Shown: positions 24,546 through 41,346, counted from the stretch's first letter. The stretch: DNA of 64,000 nt from Irpex lacteus (GCA_001986395.2 MQVO02000049.1:1-64000), one strand, 5' to 3'. A program made the numbers and translations. Notes: generated by a model from the sequence alone, not told the origin.

Positions 24546-25384
24546 GGCCAACGCGAGTGAAGATTGGCAAGAGTCGAGAGGCGACCACTGAGAAGGAATG
24601 GTGCCGAGATTGTGATCCAGATGTCGTCAGAGTGCCAGGTTAGCGAAGGCAGGACAGAGATAGGGGGACCCGAAGAAACGAAGCCGTGCGACGGAAGATC
24701 GTGCTCGAGAATGGGCACACGTATGTTCATATATGTCCGTCGTCTAGAAAGCAGTGAATTAGGTAGCTGAAACGACGAAGAGACGTGAAGCAGGCTCACT
24801 TCGGAGACAGACAGGCAAATGTGTCATGCGAGAGAAGGGGAACATCGTCAGTATCAGAACAAGCCGACGACGCAGGCGTGACCAAGAGGCAGGGTCACGA
24901 TGATTGTGGTCTACAAGAATCAGTCAGCTAAAAACGAACCAAAAGTACAAAGAGGAGACTCACCTATGACCAGATTGATGATGAACGGCGGTGTCCCCCC
25001 TGATAGGTCTCCCTGCCAAGCCGCGTCCGGCTTCGCAAGGAGAACAAATCTGCCTCTGTGGCATTCCTGCTCCACCGCGTCCGGCTTCACAGAAATTCCA
25101 CAACGTCCTCAGGAAGAACCCGCTTGACCGCGTCCGGCCGCACAGGAACTCCAGAGAACTAAGGCGAGGGGGTTAGGAAGGTGATGTGAGAAGGAGAAGA
25201 TAAGCTCGAAGCGCGCTGAAGGACGATAGCGTGCGTCGTGCTTGGTGTGGCCTTGTTCATAGCCCTGGAATGCCGAGAGAAGATACTACTTTCATGCGCC
25301 GGGGGCTCTTGTCTGCTGTTAGACGAAGAACCCCCGACGGGAATGTAGATTGAGATACGCTGCAAACTTCGTGGCCAAGAAGAA

Positions 25385-25651
25385 ACGCTAGATATGTCGC
25401 CGAGGGATCGTCCTCTATTATGGCGAAGGTCGAGATGTTGCCGAGCCGTCCGAGTCTGTTGTATGAAGCCGAATATAAGAGTCGCGTCCAAAGATAAGCG
25501 AGCCCAATGCCGAGTCAAGTAGAAACCGTAGTATACGCTAGATATGTCGCCGAGGGATCGTCCTCTATATGGCGAAGGTCGAGATGTTGCCGAGCCGTCC
25601 GAGTATGTTGTATGAAGCCGAATCTAAGAGTCGCGTCCAAAGATAGGCGAC
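25385..25651. repeat. Two direct copies with 150-base period
   Basis: Copy one (25385-25501) and copy two (from 25535) both start ACGCTAGATATGTCGCCGAG and share about 117 bases with a one-base indel and a few substitutions, ending GTCGCGTCCAAAGATA. Neighbouring sequence keeps echoing CCGAGTC and GAGTCGT words. Confidence 0.9.
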
Positions 25652-26229
25652 AGTAAAGTATGAGAGGAGAAGCCCAGCGAGAAGACCCAAGTCGAGTGAG
25701 ATACAGTAGCCGCGAGTCGTTGCCAAGAAGATCCAAGAAGAATAGTCCAAAATGTTGTCCATGTATGCGGAGTCGTCGATGCTGCTTTGGCGGTGAATAT
25801 GGTCCGCGATGTAGATGGATAGTAGTCGTAAATGCCGAGTCCAAATGCGCGAGTCGTTGTGATGTTGATGTCTTGATGTCTGATACATTATGAATAAAAT
25901 ACGAATGTGCCGAGTCGTATGCGAGTGTTGATTGTTCGTAGCCGTTGGATTAATTGATTTGCTGTATATCACCGGGGGCTAAAATAAGAAGACAGTTAGT
26001 TTACCTGTGATCAAATAGACTCTCAATACGTACGTTGAGCCAGCAGTAGAGGATATGAACGACCATTGTCCCCTACAGAGGGATGAGTGCAGCGAAGAAC
26101 CCATGAGCTGGCACGCAGGCCGACAGTGCCTTGGGCTCCACAGCCGACGTCTGAGGAGCATTGATGACTACGGTCTTCACCGTCGTCGGCGTGTCCTACG
26201 AGCTGTAAGTACCAAAGATAGATAGCTTG

Positions 26230-27243
26230 TCACACGGCCATGCTTACCTTGACCGATGACTTCCCACCCGTGAGCCACTTTGTGAGCTCCCTACGACTGA
26301 GCACCTTGTTCTTCTTCTTCACCTTCGTCTCCGACTCCGGATTGTCGAGCAGCTTGTCATGAAGTCGACCTTCACGATCGTACGGAATTGAACGACTCCG
26401 CTGAAGGGACTTGTCTGCTGACCGTCCAACCTTCACAGCGTCTTTGACCTTTCGAACAGCCTTCGCTACCTTCTGCTTGAACGATCGTCGGGACATCGTT
26501 TGAGGAACAACCGCCATCACCGCGTCGACAGGTACAGGGATGGACACGCTGTTGACCGGTGTGCGCACACCGGCCGGAGGACTGCAGCGACTCACATCGT
26601 TGTCAACAGTCGGTTCGGGCATGCTGAGGTCGTCCCTACTCGGAACGTCGAAGAAGACGTCGGGTATGCGTTGGCGTGGAGAACGACGAGACCATGTCGA
26701 AGAAAGGCCGGGAGGGAAGAATGCCGAACTTGATGACGGGAAGGGTGACACCGTCTTAACGTCCGTGTTGTGCTTGTCGAGAACAGGTGATGCGTACATC
26801 TCGACGTCGTAGTCGTCAAAGTCGACCTCCTAGACCCAGCGATGAGCAAGTAGTCGACAGCGACGGAGTGAAAAGCAACGTACCATGGGATCGGCGAGGT
26901 CGAGGACCATTGGCCCAGCCCCGTGTTGGAAGGAGAGGTCGTCGAAGCAGGAGGCCAAGTCGAAATCAAGCGCCGATGTTGACTTTGGCTCGACGTCGAC
27001 GTAGGCCTCCTCGGGGAACTTCTCGACGTCGGACATCTCGACGACGGGACAGAGATCGACCTCCCGATGCTTGAAGGGGGAGAGCCGTGGTGGTGATGGG
27101 TGCTTGTTACCAGAACCCTTGTTGAACTTGAGGAAGAACCTCGAGACATGGTTCTTCATGATGATGGGTCCTGGGACCGTCGACGCCCTGAGGCTTTGCG
27201 TTGCATTGCCGCTGCTCTTCTTGGAGAGGTTGAGACGAGTCAT
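26230..27243 (-). CDS. Uncharacterised basic, Ser-rich protein
   Basis: Two exons (27243-26884 and 26829-26230) give 319 residues. The N-terminus is basic (MTRLNLSKKSSG, then VSRFFLKFNKGSGNKHP), the middle acidic (EEAYVDVEP, EVDFDDYDVEMYASP), and the C-terminus carries a Lys/Arg-rich helix (RSFKQKVAKAVRKVKDAVK) and a KKKNKVLSRRELTKWLTGG segment. No domain is recognised, and nuclear localisation is plausible only from the basic patches. The stop at 26230 falls just after GTAAGC, so an alternative extra 3' exon ending near 26027 is possible. Confidence 0.65.
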
Positions 27244-27646
27244 TGTTGATAGAGGATGGTTGTGTTGAAGAGTGCTAGTAGTAATGTGTGCGGTGCAAAG
27301 TCTGGGAGGAGGCGAAGGTGGTGGTCGACGGTAAAGAAAAGAAAGTCGAGACGAACCTGGTTCGAGTTATTTGAGGGGGCTCGCCATGTCGGGCTGACAT
27401 GGCTGACCATCCAAACTCCGACAGGTCTTCTCGCAAGTTGTCGCGCGCGATCGAGGTCTGTTTACCTTTTTCGGGGGGACAATCTCCTTTTTCGGACTCA
27501 CCTTTCGAATTTGCACACGATGGAACGCCGTCCTCGAGATGGTCGACTAGGTAGAATGTATTTTCGGTACACTTACAATAATTAAATCTGCGAGAAATCT
27601 CTGAGCAGTAGATGCAAGATGGTACTTTTGTCGGTTTGTCTCCCCC
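27244..27646. other. Spacer between two minus-strand genes
   Basis: 403 bases holding the promoter of the uncharacterised gene and the 3' end of ARG5,6. Includes TTTTTCGG twice near 27466-27495. No gene seen. Confidence 0.5.
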
Positions 27647-30671
<3,025 letters not shown>

Positions 30672-31086
30672 CCTTGTCTGTGAGATGGGGGTTGAGTGGA
30701 AAGGAGGAAGGAGAGGAGGAGGTGACTCACTGGTGTACTCGGAAGTGGGGAAACAAGCCTGTCCTCGGCGCTTTTCACATCTCATTTACCAGGGCGCTTC
30801 GTTCCGACTTCAGGCCTTCAGGCCTCTCGCACAAGGCGCTCTCTCTCCGAAGTTGGCCTCGACAGGCAGGCGTGGGTTCATTAATATCTGAAGAATATAC
30901 TGCGAAATTCATTCGAATTATCAAAGAGGACCGAGACTGGCACGCGAGCTGGTACTGTTCTGAACACAATCGTGGGAACCTGACGCCGGATTTGGTAAAG
31001 ATATCTGGCCAGGGCATCTCTCGTTTCCTACTCCCATCTCCCTGTATAGCACCCTCAAGCCAAGCATCGCCTCAAGAGTCTCTGTC
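30672..31086. promoter_or_regulatory. Divergent promoter region, ARG5,6 and UBC13
   Basis: 415-base head-to-head interval. No gene seen. A Gcn4/Cpc1-type TGACTC sits at 30721-30726 (ggTGACTCac), 51 bases upstream of the ARG5,6 start, which fits amino-acid starvation control of arginine genes. The site is seen; its function is inferred. Confidence 0.5.
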
Positions 31087-31917
31087 ATGTCCTTACCAAA
31101 GGTATGTGCTCTTCAAAAATGAAGCCAATCTCGCCACAGCTGATCTCGTCTCGATCGCAGCGAATCATCAAGGTGCGTTACTCCTAGTTATCGTCCGTGG
31201 TCAGTCAACCTCTCAACCGTCTACGCGACTTCCGCTCGCTGTACGTGCGCGCAGGAGACAGAACGACTCGTCGCGGACCCCGCGCCAGGTATCTCTGCCG
31301 CCCCTCACGAAGACAACCTTCGGTACTTTGACGTCTCCATCCAAGGACCCGATGGCAGTCCCTTTCAGAGTGCGTCTCCCACCTGATGTTGCATATCTTT
31401 CCGTTCACCAAACACTACGTACACCATCATAGATGGAATATTCCGTCTAGAACTCTTCTTGCCAGAAGAGTACCCCATGGCACCGCCAAAGGTGCGATTC
31501 CTGACCAAGATCTACCACCCTAATATCGGTACGCCAAACCACCTCCGTTCTTATCCTCGTCCTCGCCTTCATTCCCCGTATCCACAACACATCTAATCAC
31601 CGTTCCTTCGGCGCCCACAGACAAACTCGGTCGTATCTGTCTAGACATCCTCAAAGGCACGTACCTCCGCTCCTACTTTCCGTATACATACGATCGAAGC
31701 TAACCTCGCCATCCTCATTTAATCTCATTTCGCTGTACCAGACAAATGGTCCCCGGCCCTCCAAATCCGCACCGTCCTCCTCTCCATACAGGCCCTCCTG
31801 AGCGCGCCCAACCCAGACGACCCCCTCGCGACCGACGTCGCGAAGCATTACAAGGAGAACGAGCAGGACGCACAGCGCGTGAGCCGAGAGTGGACGGAGA
31901 AGTACGCGTCCGGTTGA
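31087..31917 (+). CDS. UBC13: Ubiquitin-conjugating enzyme E2 UBC13 (UBE2N type)
   Basis: Forms Lys63-linked ubiquitin chains with an MMS2-type partner, acting in DNA damage tolerance. Six exons (31087-31101, 31161-31172, 31255-31369, 31433-31528, 31621-31656, 31742-31917) give 149 residues. It starts [20 protein letters not shown], has [10 protein letters not shown] with the HPN motif, the active cysteine in [16 protein letters not shown], and [14 protein letters not shown]. The intron at 31657-31741 begins GCACGT after AAAG, so it is GC-AG. The conserved LKDKW sequence across the junction leaves no alternative. Divergent from ARG5,6. Confidence 0.97.
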
Positions 31918-33219
31918 TTTCCGTTCATGACCATTCCCTTGAGGTTCAGGGTGGATCGGGGTGAGGGTTGTATTAGACGCGAGGGAGGGGCGTGTATGAA
32001 CATTGCATGATGGATGAAGGAGCAGGGGAGTGAAGAAGAGAAGAGGCGTGCTCATAAGCTAAGCTAATCATCGAACACCCGCGGGCATGTAAGTTGTACA
32101 CCACCAATCACATCGAGGCCCCTTTATGTCTGTATGTTATTCGCCTCAGATGTGTCTCCCCCTTCCACCGACCTCTGGGAACTTGTTTACTTACTTACAT
32201 CCGTCAGGAATGTGCATGAGTGGTAAGTGTGCGATCATGGCTCTCCTGGAGTATCAGCATCTGTCATTCCATGTACGTCTTGGACGCTACGCGATGACCT
32301 CCTCGACAAGGGGCCATGATGCATCGTCTGTGCGTTGAAAAGTGGTCTTGATACGTACCTCATGTCAGTGACACTGAGTTGAAGACATGTATAAATAATA
32401 CACTCAGAATGGTGACTTTAAACCAGCACATAAGTGTCGTGTTTTCGACAATTGCAATCCAAGTTCGAGGTCCGAGAAGGTTACCCGCCAGATAGACATA
32501 CAGTAGTATGATGTCCGTCGTGGGACCGGGAGTGGGTAGTAAGCATCAGCGGGGTGCGTATTTGAAGTTGCAAACCCCTGTGGCGGGGGACCTTTGACCT
32601 CTCCTCAGTCCCTTGCGTATCTCTTTCACTACCACCACCAGAGGCTTTAGCATCCTGCTCCCGCCGACGACATCTGCTGTAGCCTATACAAAGATGAAAA
32701 GCGAGGCCGAAACAAACAGATCTAGAGTACTTGTGGCGAGTGTGACGTTGGCGTGTACCCAATGGATTCAAACCTGGCCATCGAAATCATCTGCACGAGC
32801 CGTGCATCCGATGAGTAACGAGTCGAGGACGACGAGGACAGCGGACGAGGATATGTGGAGAGAAAGGCCGAATATCCGAGTGCACTCGATGCACACCATC
32901 TGGCCACCACCGTGCGTATTTCTGGTGTTGAAGATTTCTTGAAGACTGTCCCAAATAACTGCAAATGCGACTTGGTTGTTCATCGTCGAATGAGCAGGGT
33001 CGTGTGCGTTGCAGATCGACTGACACGAGCAGAGGAGGAGAGGGAGTCTGATTTGTCGGACTTAGTCGGCCCAGCAGCAATAATTGCAGGCGTGTGTGTG
33101 ATTACATACGTTGCTCGTCCATCGCCGTCCACGATGCCCTCCTCGCCCTCGAACCACCACGAACCACGTTCTCCTCGTCGCCACCGACGCCCTGTTCGTC
33201 GTCATCCCGACGTCGTGCC
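31918..33219. other. Intergenic, no defended gene
   Basis: 1.3 kb between UBC13 and the F-box gene. A possible two-exon minus-strand gene (about 32983-32768 joined to 32680-32545) would encode about 115 residues starting MNNQVAFAVIWDSL, but its intron begins GTTTGA and no motif supports it. The final part is the F-box promoter. Confidence 0.45.
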
Positions 33220-35302
33220 ATGTCTAATCAGCATGGGCAGTCTCGCACACGCTCACCCACGATTACCCCAACCGTGGTGTCCTATCTCTCCCAACTTCCC
33301 CTCGAGCTGCTCGACGCCATTCTCTCCTTCGTCCACGCTGAGGACCATCGCCGTCTCTCGCAGACATCGCTTCCCACACGCCGTACGATACCTCTAGACC
33401 TCCCAAACTGCCGACTGGTATCGAAACGATGGAGTTCGATCGCGACACCTCGACTGTTCGCTCACGTTATCGTGCGCAAAGGCACTCGCTCGGGCAGACC
33501 CAGGAGTGCCAGCGGCGGCAGCGAGGCTCGTACGATTGCAAAGCACGGCAAGACCTTTGACGACTTTCTCGCCTTCCTCGTCGCCTCTCCCGGCGCCGCC
33601 TACCACATCAAGTTCCTCACATTGACAGTGTGGACACCCACAGACATTGAAACCTCTCTCAGCGCGAAGACACTCAAGGCGATCTTGCCGTACGTCCCAC
33701 GGCTGGAAGAGCTCTGTCTCGACAGCGTCAAGATCGTCCCCACCACGCTCGAGATGGACGCCGCCAGGCTGAAGAGCAAGAAGAAGAGCGTCGACAACCT
33801 CCGCCGAGCCCTCCGCACCTACTTTGCTCGTCAGCACACGTCCACCGCCACGAATACACGTTCCCCTCCAACCCCCGCCCCGTACGCAAAGTCGCCCTCG
33901 TCACCCGGACATCGATCTCCCTTCCGTCTGTTGTTTCTCCACGTCCACCGCCCCCGCGCCCTCCGCCTCCCCCGCTCGACGATCTTCACTCTCCGCAAAC
34001 TCACCCTCCACAAACTTCGTATCCGACAAGACCACCTCTCTCACCTCGCCTCCATCTTCGCGTCCTTCTCCGCCATCGATGTCCTCATCCTCGACTCCGT
34101 CACCGTCAACGACAGCCCGACCCCCATCTCCAGAACCCCCTCCTCCTCGTCAAGCCCCACCACGACGAACACTAAATCTGACGACCTATTCGACTACGTC
34201 CTCGCCACGACCCCACGCACGACCCACCTCTCCATCAAAGAGCTGCACACACACGAGACATCGACGGCGGCGTTGGTCCCGCTGCTCGAGCGGACGGCGT
34301 CGTTCAGACGATTCAGCAAGCTGGAGGCCAAGATCGACTTGTACCACGATGCGCCGAGGCTGAGTTGGTTGTTGGCGCAGAGAGCGGGTGGGGGTGTGAA
34401 TGTGATGAGTGGGTTTCAGTCGATCGGGATGGGGAGCGTTAGTGGTGGTGGCGCAATGGGAGGAGGGGCATGGGCGATGAAGAATCTGACGGAGTTGACG
34501 TTGGATTTCAATGGGATTCCGTGGCGAAGGAGTGCACTGAGTGCGCTGGAACAACGTACGTCCTTTGATATCCTCTCCATGTGTGTGAGTACAACACAAC
34601 GAGCATCTGACACCCCTCTGCGCGCACGCAGGCAACGCAGCGAACCTGACTAAAGACCTCGCCCTGCACCTGCCCAACCTCCACCGGTTCAAGTTCATAG
34701 GCAACATGCCACCCACCCCCGACAGCCTCTCCACCCTCCCATCCCTTTCCTCTCTGCACTCTCTCGCCTTCTCTTCTTCTTCTTCCTCCTCCTCCCCTCA
34801 CTCGTCGCCATCACACCTGACCTCCCTCGCAGCCTTCTATCTCCCCACGTACACCCTCCCGCTGTCCTTCATCTCCTCGATGCCGCCCACCCTCGCGCAC
34901 CTCACTCTCGACGTCGGCTTCGTGCCCGAGTTCATGTGGGAGGAGGTCACCGTGCGGACGAGGCGCTTGGGCCGGCTGAAGAGTCTTTGTGTCCTGTTGG
35001 AGAAGGAGCAGTATGCCGCGGAGGAGTTCGTGTCGGACCAGGGAGGGACGGGAGGGACGAGAGCGACGACGGAGAAGGGGAAGAGAGTGAGGTGGTTGAC
35101 GAGGGAGTTGAGGGAGAGAGGCGTGTTGTACGTCGATGTGTCGTCGTCGCCGTCGTCGGGAGAGGTGGGAGTAGGAAACGTAGGAGATGGAGGAGGAGAG
35201 AGCGAGATGATCGATGGGGCGCCAAGTTGTCGACAGTTTGGGTGTGTGGTGGGGGAGGTGGGAGTGTCGAGGCGGAGGCATCTGCCGTTGTTCTTGCTTT
35301 GA
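33220..35302 (+). CDS. F-box protein
   Basis: Likely substrate receptor of an SCF ubiquitin ligase. Two exons (33220-34555, 34632-35302) encode 668 residues. The F-box lies near residues 20-85: LSQLPLELLDAILSFV, an inserted Arg/Ser stretch, then PNCRLVSKRWSSIATPRLF. The rest has Leu-rich segments (LRKLTLHKLRI, LTELTLDFNGIPW, LAHLTLDVGF) consistent with irregular leucine-rich repeats, interrupted by Ser/Pro-rich and polyserine insertions (the CTTCTTCTTC tract near 34770). This pattern is typical of the large, fast-evolving F-box families of mushrooms. The target is unknown. The start is the ATG giving MSNQHGQ; an upstream frame lacks ATG. Confidence 0.85.
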
Positions 35303-35673
35303 CCGGTGTGAGCGTGAGTGAGCATCAGGTTTGGGTGGACAACTTCTGGTGAGACGGTCACAACTAAACAAGACATTAACGTTTGGAATGTCGGATGTAT
35401 ATAGTAGGAATGCATAAATCTAGAAATGGCTATGGCTTGAAAGAGTGGAACTTGTTAATGTTGATACTGGTGAGCACGACAGAAGACACGATTTCTCCGC
35501 GGGACCAATGACTACGTACAGTACAATATACCAAAAACACAACATCCGAAAAACCTGGTCTTACTGCAGGATAACAAAACCTCAAGTCATGCTAAAGTCC
35601 ATCGAATCAAGAATGAACCACCGACGCGACGCGCAAGTCAATCAGAACAGCGAGAGCGAACACGGCCGTCTAC
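35303..35673. other. Convergent spacer
   Basis: 371 bases between the F-box gene stop and the stop of the minus-strand gene. No gene seen. Confidence 0.5.
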
Positions 35674-37561
35674 TTACACCTCATCATACTGCCTCATCGT
35701 CTCCTCAACAACATCCATATCTATGTCGAACGAGATCTCTCCGTAGCTCGAATCAGGGTCCATACCCAACGCATCCGGAACCGGGGACGGCGAGCGTGTC
35801 CTGACGCTCGCACAAGGAGGATCGCTCGCACGAGTATAAGTGCGAGGTGTAGACTCCATCGCGAGACCGTGTCGGTCTTTCGACGTCGAAGAACCAGTAG
35901 CAGTCGTAGGAGAAACAGGCGCGTGCGGACGTGCGAACGGCGGCTTGAAACCCCGTTGTTTGCTAGGTAGGGTCTGCGAGGACGAAAGTGACGTGGAAGA
36001 GGAGGAGGAGGTGGCCGTGCGGCGCATTCCGAGGGCAGGGGGTCGGTGTGACTGCGATTGGGACGAGGACGGCAGTTTCTGGTTCTGGGAAGCTTTGTAC
36101 TGGCTCGCGGAGACAGTGTGCTGAGGCGGTGTAGGGGGTGTACATGGTATGGGCGGATACTGGTCGTGAGAGACAACAGTCGGTTTGGAATCTTTGGACG
36201 GACGAGGGTGGCGGATTTGCGTTTGCGATTTGACGGGTTTCGGTTTGGGTTTGGGCGGGGGAGGCATGAGGTCCTGGGTCGTGAGCAACTTGCGAGTTTT
36301 CTTTGGCAAGTATTCTTCTGTGGGTATGGCCGGTAGAGTGTCGTGAGGCAGCTCTATCCCTTGACGGTCTTCCAGAGTGGAGAACGAGTATGGATCTTCG
36401 GATTCACCACTATCCTGCTTCTGCAGAAATTTGGGTGGAGACAAACTCGGCACCCATTCCATGTCACGATCGGCCATGCTATCCTTATCTTTATCCTTCA
36501 CAGCACTCAATCTGGACCGAGACGCACTCTTCCCGCTGCTGTTCAGCATGTCTTCGCTCATTCGCCTTGATAAAGGTTGTTTCTTCACCGACACAATCTG
36601 TCGCGCCGAGCTTGTCCTCGTTATCGGACGGCTGGAGGAGCTTGCAGCCCGCTCCGCCAACGCCTGCTTACGCTTCTTCTCTGCATGATGCTGTTTGAGC
36701 TGGGCCTGGTCGTCGATGCTGGTGACCACGCTCTTGATGAGATTCGCTAGTTCGGGCACAGCTTCTTTCATCGAACTTGTAGGCTCTCGAGGCGCGTTGG
36801 ATCGCCGTCCGCGCGTGAACCTGTCCACCTTGCGTCGGCCGGACATGTTACCAGTGGACGAAGACGAAGTGGACGACAAGCGGGTAGACGACGTAGATGT
36901 AGATGCGAGACTCATGAAGCTGTCCTCTCTGAATACGTGGCTTGAAGTCGACGGCCGCGGTGCTGCGACGTGCAGGGCATAATTAGCGATTGTGAAAGAA
37001 TGTTCGGTGTAGCACACGCACCAGACTGGTCCACGAGCATTATCTCCCTACGTAGACTGTTCAAAGCTGAGCAGTTTGTCTCTGTCTGCTTCCACTGCAC
37101 CACGCCTATGCGAGGAGCCAACTCGTGCATGCTCCCAGAAGACAACCAGTCAAGGGTCGTCTGCGAGGGCGCAGGTGGCTGAAAGGCGTCGTACATCTCT
37201 ACCTCCTCCATGGCTTCGTGTGCAGCACAGATATAGCGTTTTACTCTTGTAGAGTTAGCAGGTCTGTAACTAAGTATTTTCTGTAAGCAGCCGCAATTAC
37301 CACAGTCACAGGGAGATAATGAGCTCAATTGCTCACCGTCGTGGTCGCGCCGTCAGGAAAGTAAGTAACGGTCGACCCTAATTTGACCGCGCGTATATGG
37401 TCCGCCACCGGGAAATTGAAGCTGTAGAGACCAAAGATGTGTAAGGTTGAGAGTAAGTTCAGTGGATGGTGGACGCGACAAGCTTGAAAGTTGAAAGGCC
37501 GTTTGAAGTTGTTACCCGAATCGGTCACATGACCGTCGTACTTATTGCAAGAGGGCCACAT
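35674..37561 (-). CDS. Unrecognised Ser/Pro-rich protein
   Basis: Three exons (37561-37337, 37280-37022, 36962-35674) give 590 residues in one consistent frame. The N-terminal part, residues about 60-160, looks ordered and conserved (FPVADHIRAVKLGSTVTYF, then TTKILSYRPANSTRVKRYI, HEAMEEVEMYDAF). The C-terminal two thirds are disordered, with repeated Ser runs, a Pro/Lys stretch (MPPPPKPKPKPVK) and many S/T-P sites (IPCTPPTPPQ, RTRSPSPVP), suggesting phosphorylation. I do not recognise a family. The first exon could be longer or shorter, since an acceptor-like CTCTACAG precedes the conserved part. Confidence 0.7.
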
Positions 37562-37829
37562 TCAAGTTATGAGTTTCGTTTGAAACTCGCGATTAATTCA
37601 TATGGACTGCTCTAGAGAACATAATAGTATTCGTATACGTAGCAAGTATTCTCTAGGCGTACTTCAAGTTTGCGGCCTCCTTGCAGCTGTAATCGTGCCA
37701 GTGCGTACATCCCAAACGATCGAAAACGATCACCCGACAGAGCATAGACAATGAACACGCAAGGAGTGTGATTTTATGATACTTATCATCGCACAGAAAG
37801 AGACGAGTAGACGCAATCTACAGAGTCTT

Positions 37830-39862
37830 TCACACATCCTGTACGAGTTCTTGACCTGTCGTCATCTTGAACATGTGCGCATCATGTTCCTTCTTTATCT
37901 CTGCATCGTAGTTCACATCCTCGTGATGTCAGCAGGATATCGCGCATTGCCTTCCTTGTCGCACCAGTCAAAGTCGATCAACATAGCGCTGTCGGGCGTG
38001 ACCAGCACGTTCGGCTGTCGAAGGTCTCCATGGACATAATCCGCTTCGTGCAGACGATAGATGGCTTGGCGAAGGGCTTCAATAGCTGTTATGTTCCCGG
38101 TAATGTCTTCCGAGTGTTCTTCTACGTAGTCCATGATGACGACATGCAAGTCAGCAACCTCTGGTACCTGTTCACAGAACCACAACTTCGGAGCGAGCGA
38201 TTCTTTCTCGAGAAGCTGGTGCGCCTGTTTGTTGTAAGTATGTGTAAACTTGACGATCACAAGGGTAGACGAATCATTCTTGAGGCGAGCCTTGAATAGA
38301 GCCTTTTGATGGAAATCGGGCTCTAGTCTGGATAAGCATTCTAACTCCATCGTCGCGCCTCCATGCGGGAATTTCTTGAAGTGAGGAGCCCAGGGAGAAT
38401 GGATAACATCCAGATAGTCTATGCGAGGTGTATACAATGGCAGTGATTGATAGAAGTTTTGGAGGCCGTCCAGACAATTACTGAGCGCACGAGAGACGAG
38501 GGCGACTTGACGGACTGTAGTAGCGTAATGTGACCGCGAAGGGGCGCCGACGTTGGTGATGGAGCTGAGAAAGATCTTGACGAGAGGCTCGCAGATAAGT
38601 GCATCTGCGAACACTGCGCCGGAGATCTGCAGACTTTCCTCAGAGAGACCGATCAGGACCATAGGAAGGCAGCACATCTCCCGCAGCTGTGCATACTGCA
38701 GGCAGTGTCAGCCATTGCGAGACGCAGAGAGAAAATGTTACATACTTCGTACCCACTACATACCGCCGCGTAGTGACATTCTGCCTGTCGGATAGGATCT
38801 GAACTCCCCGCTCCCAGGTCGTTCTCGATCTCTTCAATACAGTACACAACGCTTAAACTGCGCAGCGGCGCAGACTCCCAGACAACGAATTTCGCTCCAT
38901 CGGGTGAATATGAGTGGCCATTTGCTGAGATTATCTCCCCGGAAAAGAGAAGACGGCCACCGAATGGTATAGTACTTAAAACACCTTGACGTTCTGACTT
39001 ATTCGGGTAATGCGCGAATGCAGCTTGTAAAATCACATTAGATTGCGCTAGTTCCTTAGGAGCGAATCGCACGTCATCCAGAGATTGACTGAGTACGCGC
39101 CTTAATCCCGAGAACAAAGGGCTCCAGATATCTACGGACGGCTGCCGGAGATGGGCAGGACGACGATTGAAGATTTCATCAGGGCGACCTGCTGTTTGAG
39201 TTGCTATGACCTCCGAAACCACGGCCCCATAGGAGGGGTTCTTCCGCGTGGCTGCGCTTTTAATGATGGCGCCCCGCACTGCAGGACTATGAGCGACGTG
39301 CATATAGCAGCATAAGTATAGCTGGCAAGAAATCTGCGCAAGCTCACCGCCGACTATTTCTATAGGCGCCTGTTGACCTTCAGCAATAGTACGCATGCTA
39401 GGTAACTTCCATGCTAGTGTTGTTCAAGTAAGAAAACGAAAAACCGAGGGATGAGAAAACTGCTCACAAGGTGTGGCGACTGAAACTAGAGCCACACAAA
39501 GCGTCGCGTCGTCCGAACCACCGCAATACGATGCGATTGATCTCAGTGGCAACATTCGACATTTGTTACTTTCGATATATTTCTTCACCGCGTTCAGAAC
39601 ACGAACGTCGTCATCATCTTCAACTTTGAATAGACTCAGTGGTAGCTGGAAAACGAGATGGTGTATGTGAGCTGATTGATAACACCACCTTAAAGCTCCT
39701 CACCTGGTGTACTCTGACATACGAGGGGTTGAATTGCTCTGGATGTTTTGCATGAATCGCTTCGACGAGCAAGTTTATCGCCTTGCTGGAGTCTACTTCG
39801 ATGACCGCCAACGACCCTGGTGGCTCAGAAACAAGATAATAGTAGACAGTGGTGAGTGGCAT
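37830..39862 (-). pseudogene. Crinkler-type protein: Ub-like N-terminus, REase-like region, protein kinase, with a late frameshift
   Basis: Five exons (39862-39704, 39645-39468, 39413-39348, 39278-38746, 38695-37913) give 572 residues to a stop at 37913. The N-terminus (MPLTTVYYYLVSEPPGSLAV, ending in LPLSLFKV) matches the header domain of Crinkler proteins. A middle region around residues 240-290 (GHSYSPDGAKF, then CIEEIENDLG, DPIRQAECHYAAV) aligns with restriction-endonuclease-fold regions that normally read EIKNE, so the catalytic lysine is lost. The kinase core has MDYVEE, HEADYVHGDLRQPNVLV near residue 530 and LIDFDWC. After RYPADITR the frame stops, yet another phase continues DVNYDAEIKKEHD to a stop at 37830, the expected family C-terminus. 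It may be a pseudogene or a shortened active protein. Confidence 0.7.
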
Positions 39863-40200
39863 GGTGGTGGTGGTGGTAGCGAAGATAACCGCTGGCGTTG
39901 AGTTTCCTGCTCAGAGTAGTGTACGGGGAGAGGAACATGCATATATGGTGTCGACTGCGAAAAAAAAAAGTAGGAAGCTTGACTGCAAACACAGACGGAC
40001 AAATACACCCATGGCATTAGACGAACAGAACACTACTATGCAACCAAACACGATCAGCGCAGATAAGAGAAACTTTGCGAATGCGAGTACATTATCCGCG
40101 TGAAATGAATATAATAACCCCTGACTATGACCACACCTCCTGCAATGAAACCTCGCCTAATAGTCGACCATGAATACAAACACTCCTGCAAGTTTAACAC
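39863..40200. other. Spacer between minus-strand genes
   Basis: 338 bases with a run of A at about 39960-39970 and GGTGGTGGTGGTGG near 39865. No gene seen. Confidence 0.5.

Positions 40201-41346
<1,146 letters not shown>

Larger units (their letters stand above)
22947..26229. other. Gene-poor block with several families of internal repeats
   Basis: 3.3 kb without a gene I can defend. Long frames on both strands follow the repeats and lack domain motifs. The block contains a perfect 101-base tandem duplication, three diverged copies of a roughly 110-base unit, three CCGCGTCCGG units near 25020-25140 and a 150-base-period duplication. Frequent CCGAGTC-like words mark 25380-25930. A non-autonomous mobile element or decayed repeat cluster is possible. 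Confidence 0.6.

Noticed and set aside
32545..32983. Possible two-exon minus-strand gene starting MNNQVAFAVIWDSL
   Set aside because: The frame can be joined, but the donor GTTTGA is poor and there is no homology motif or repeat support.
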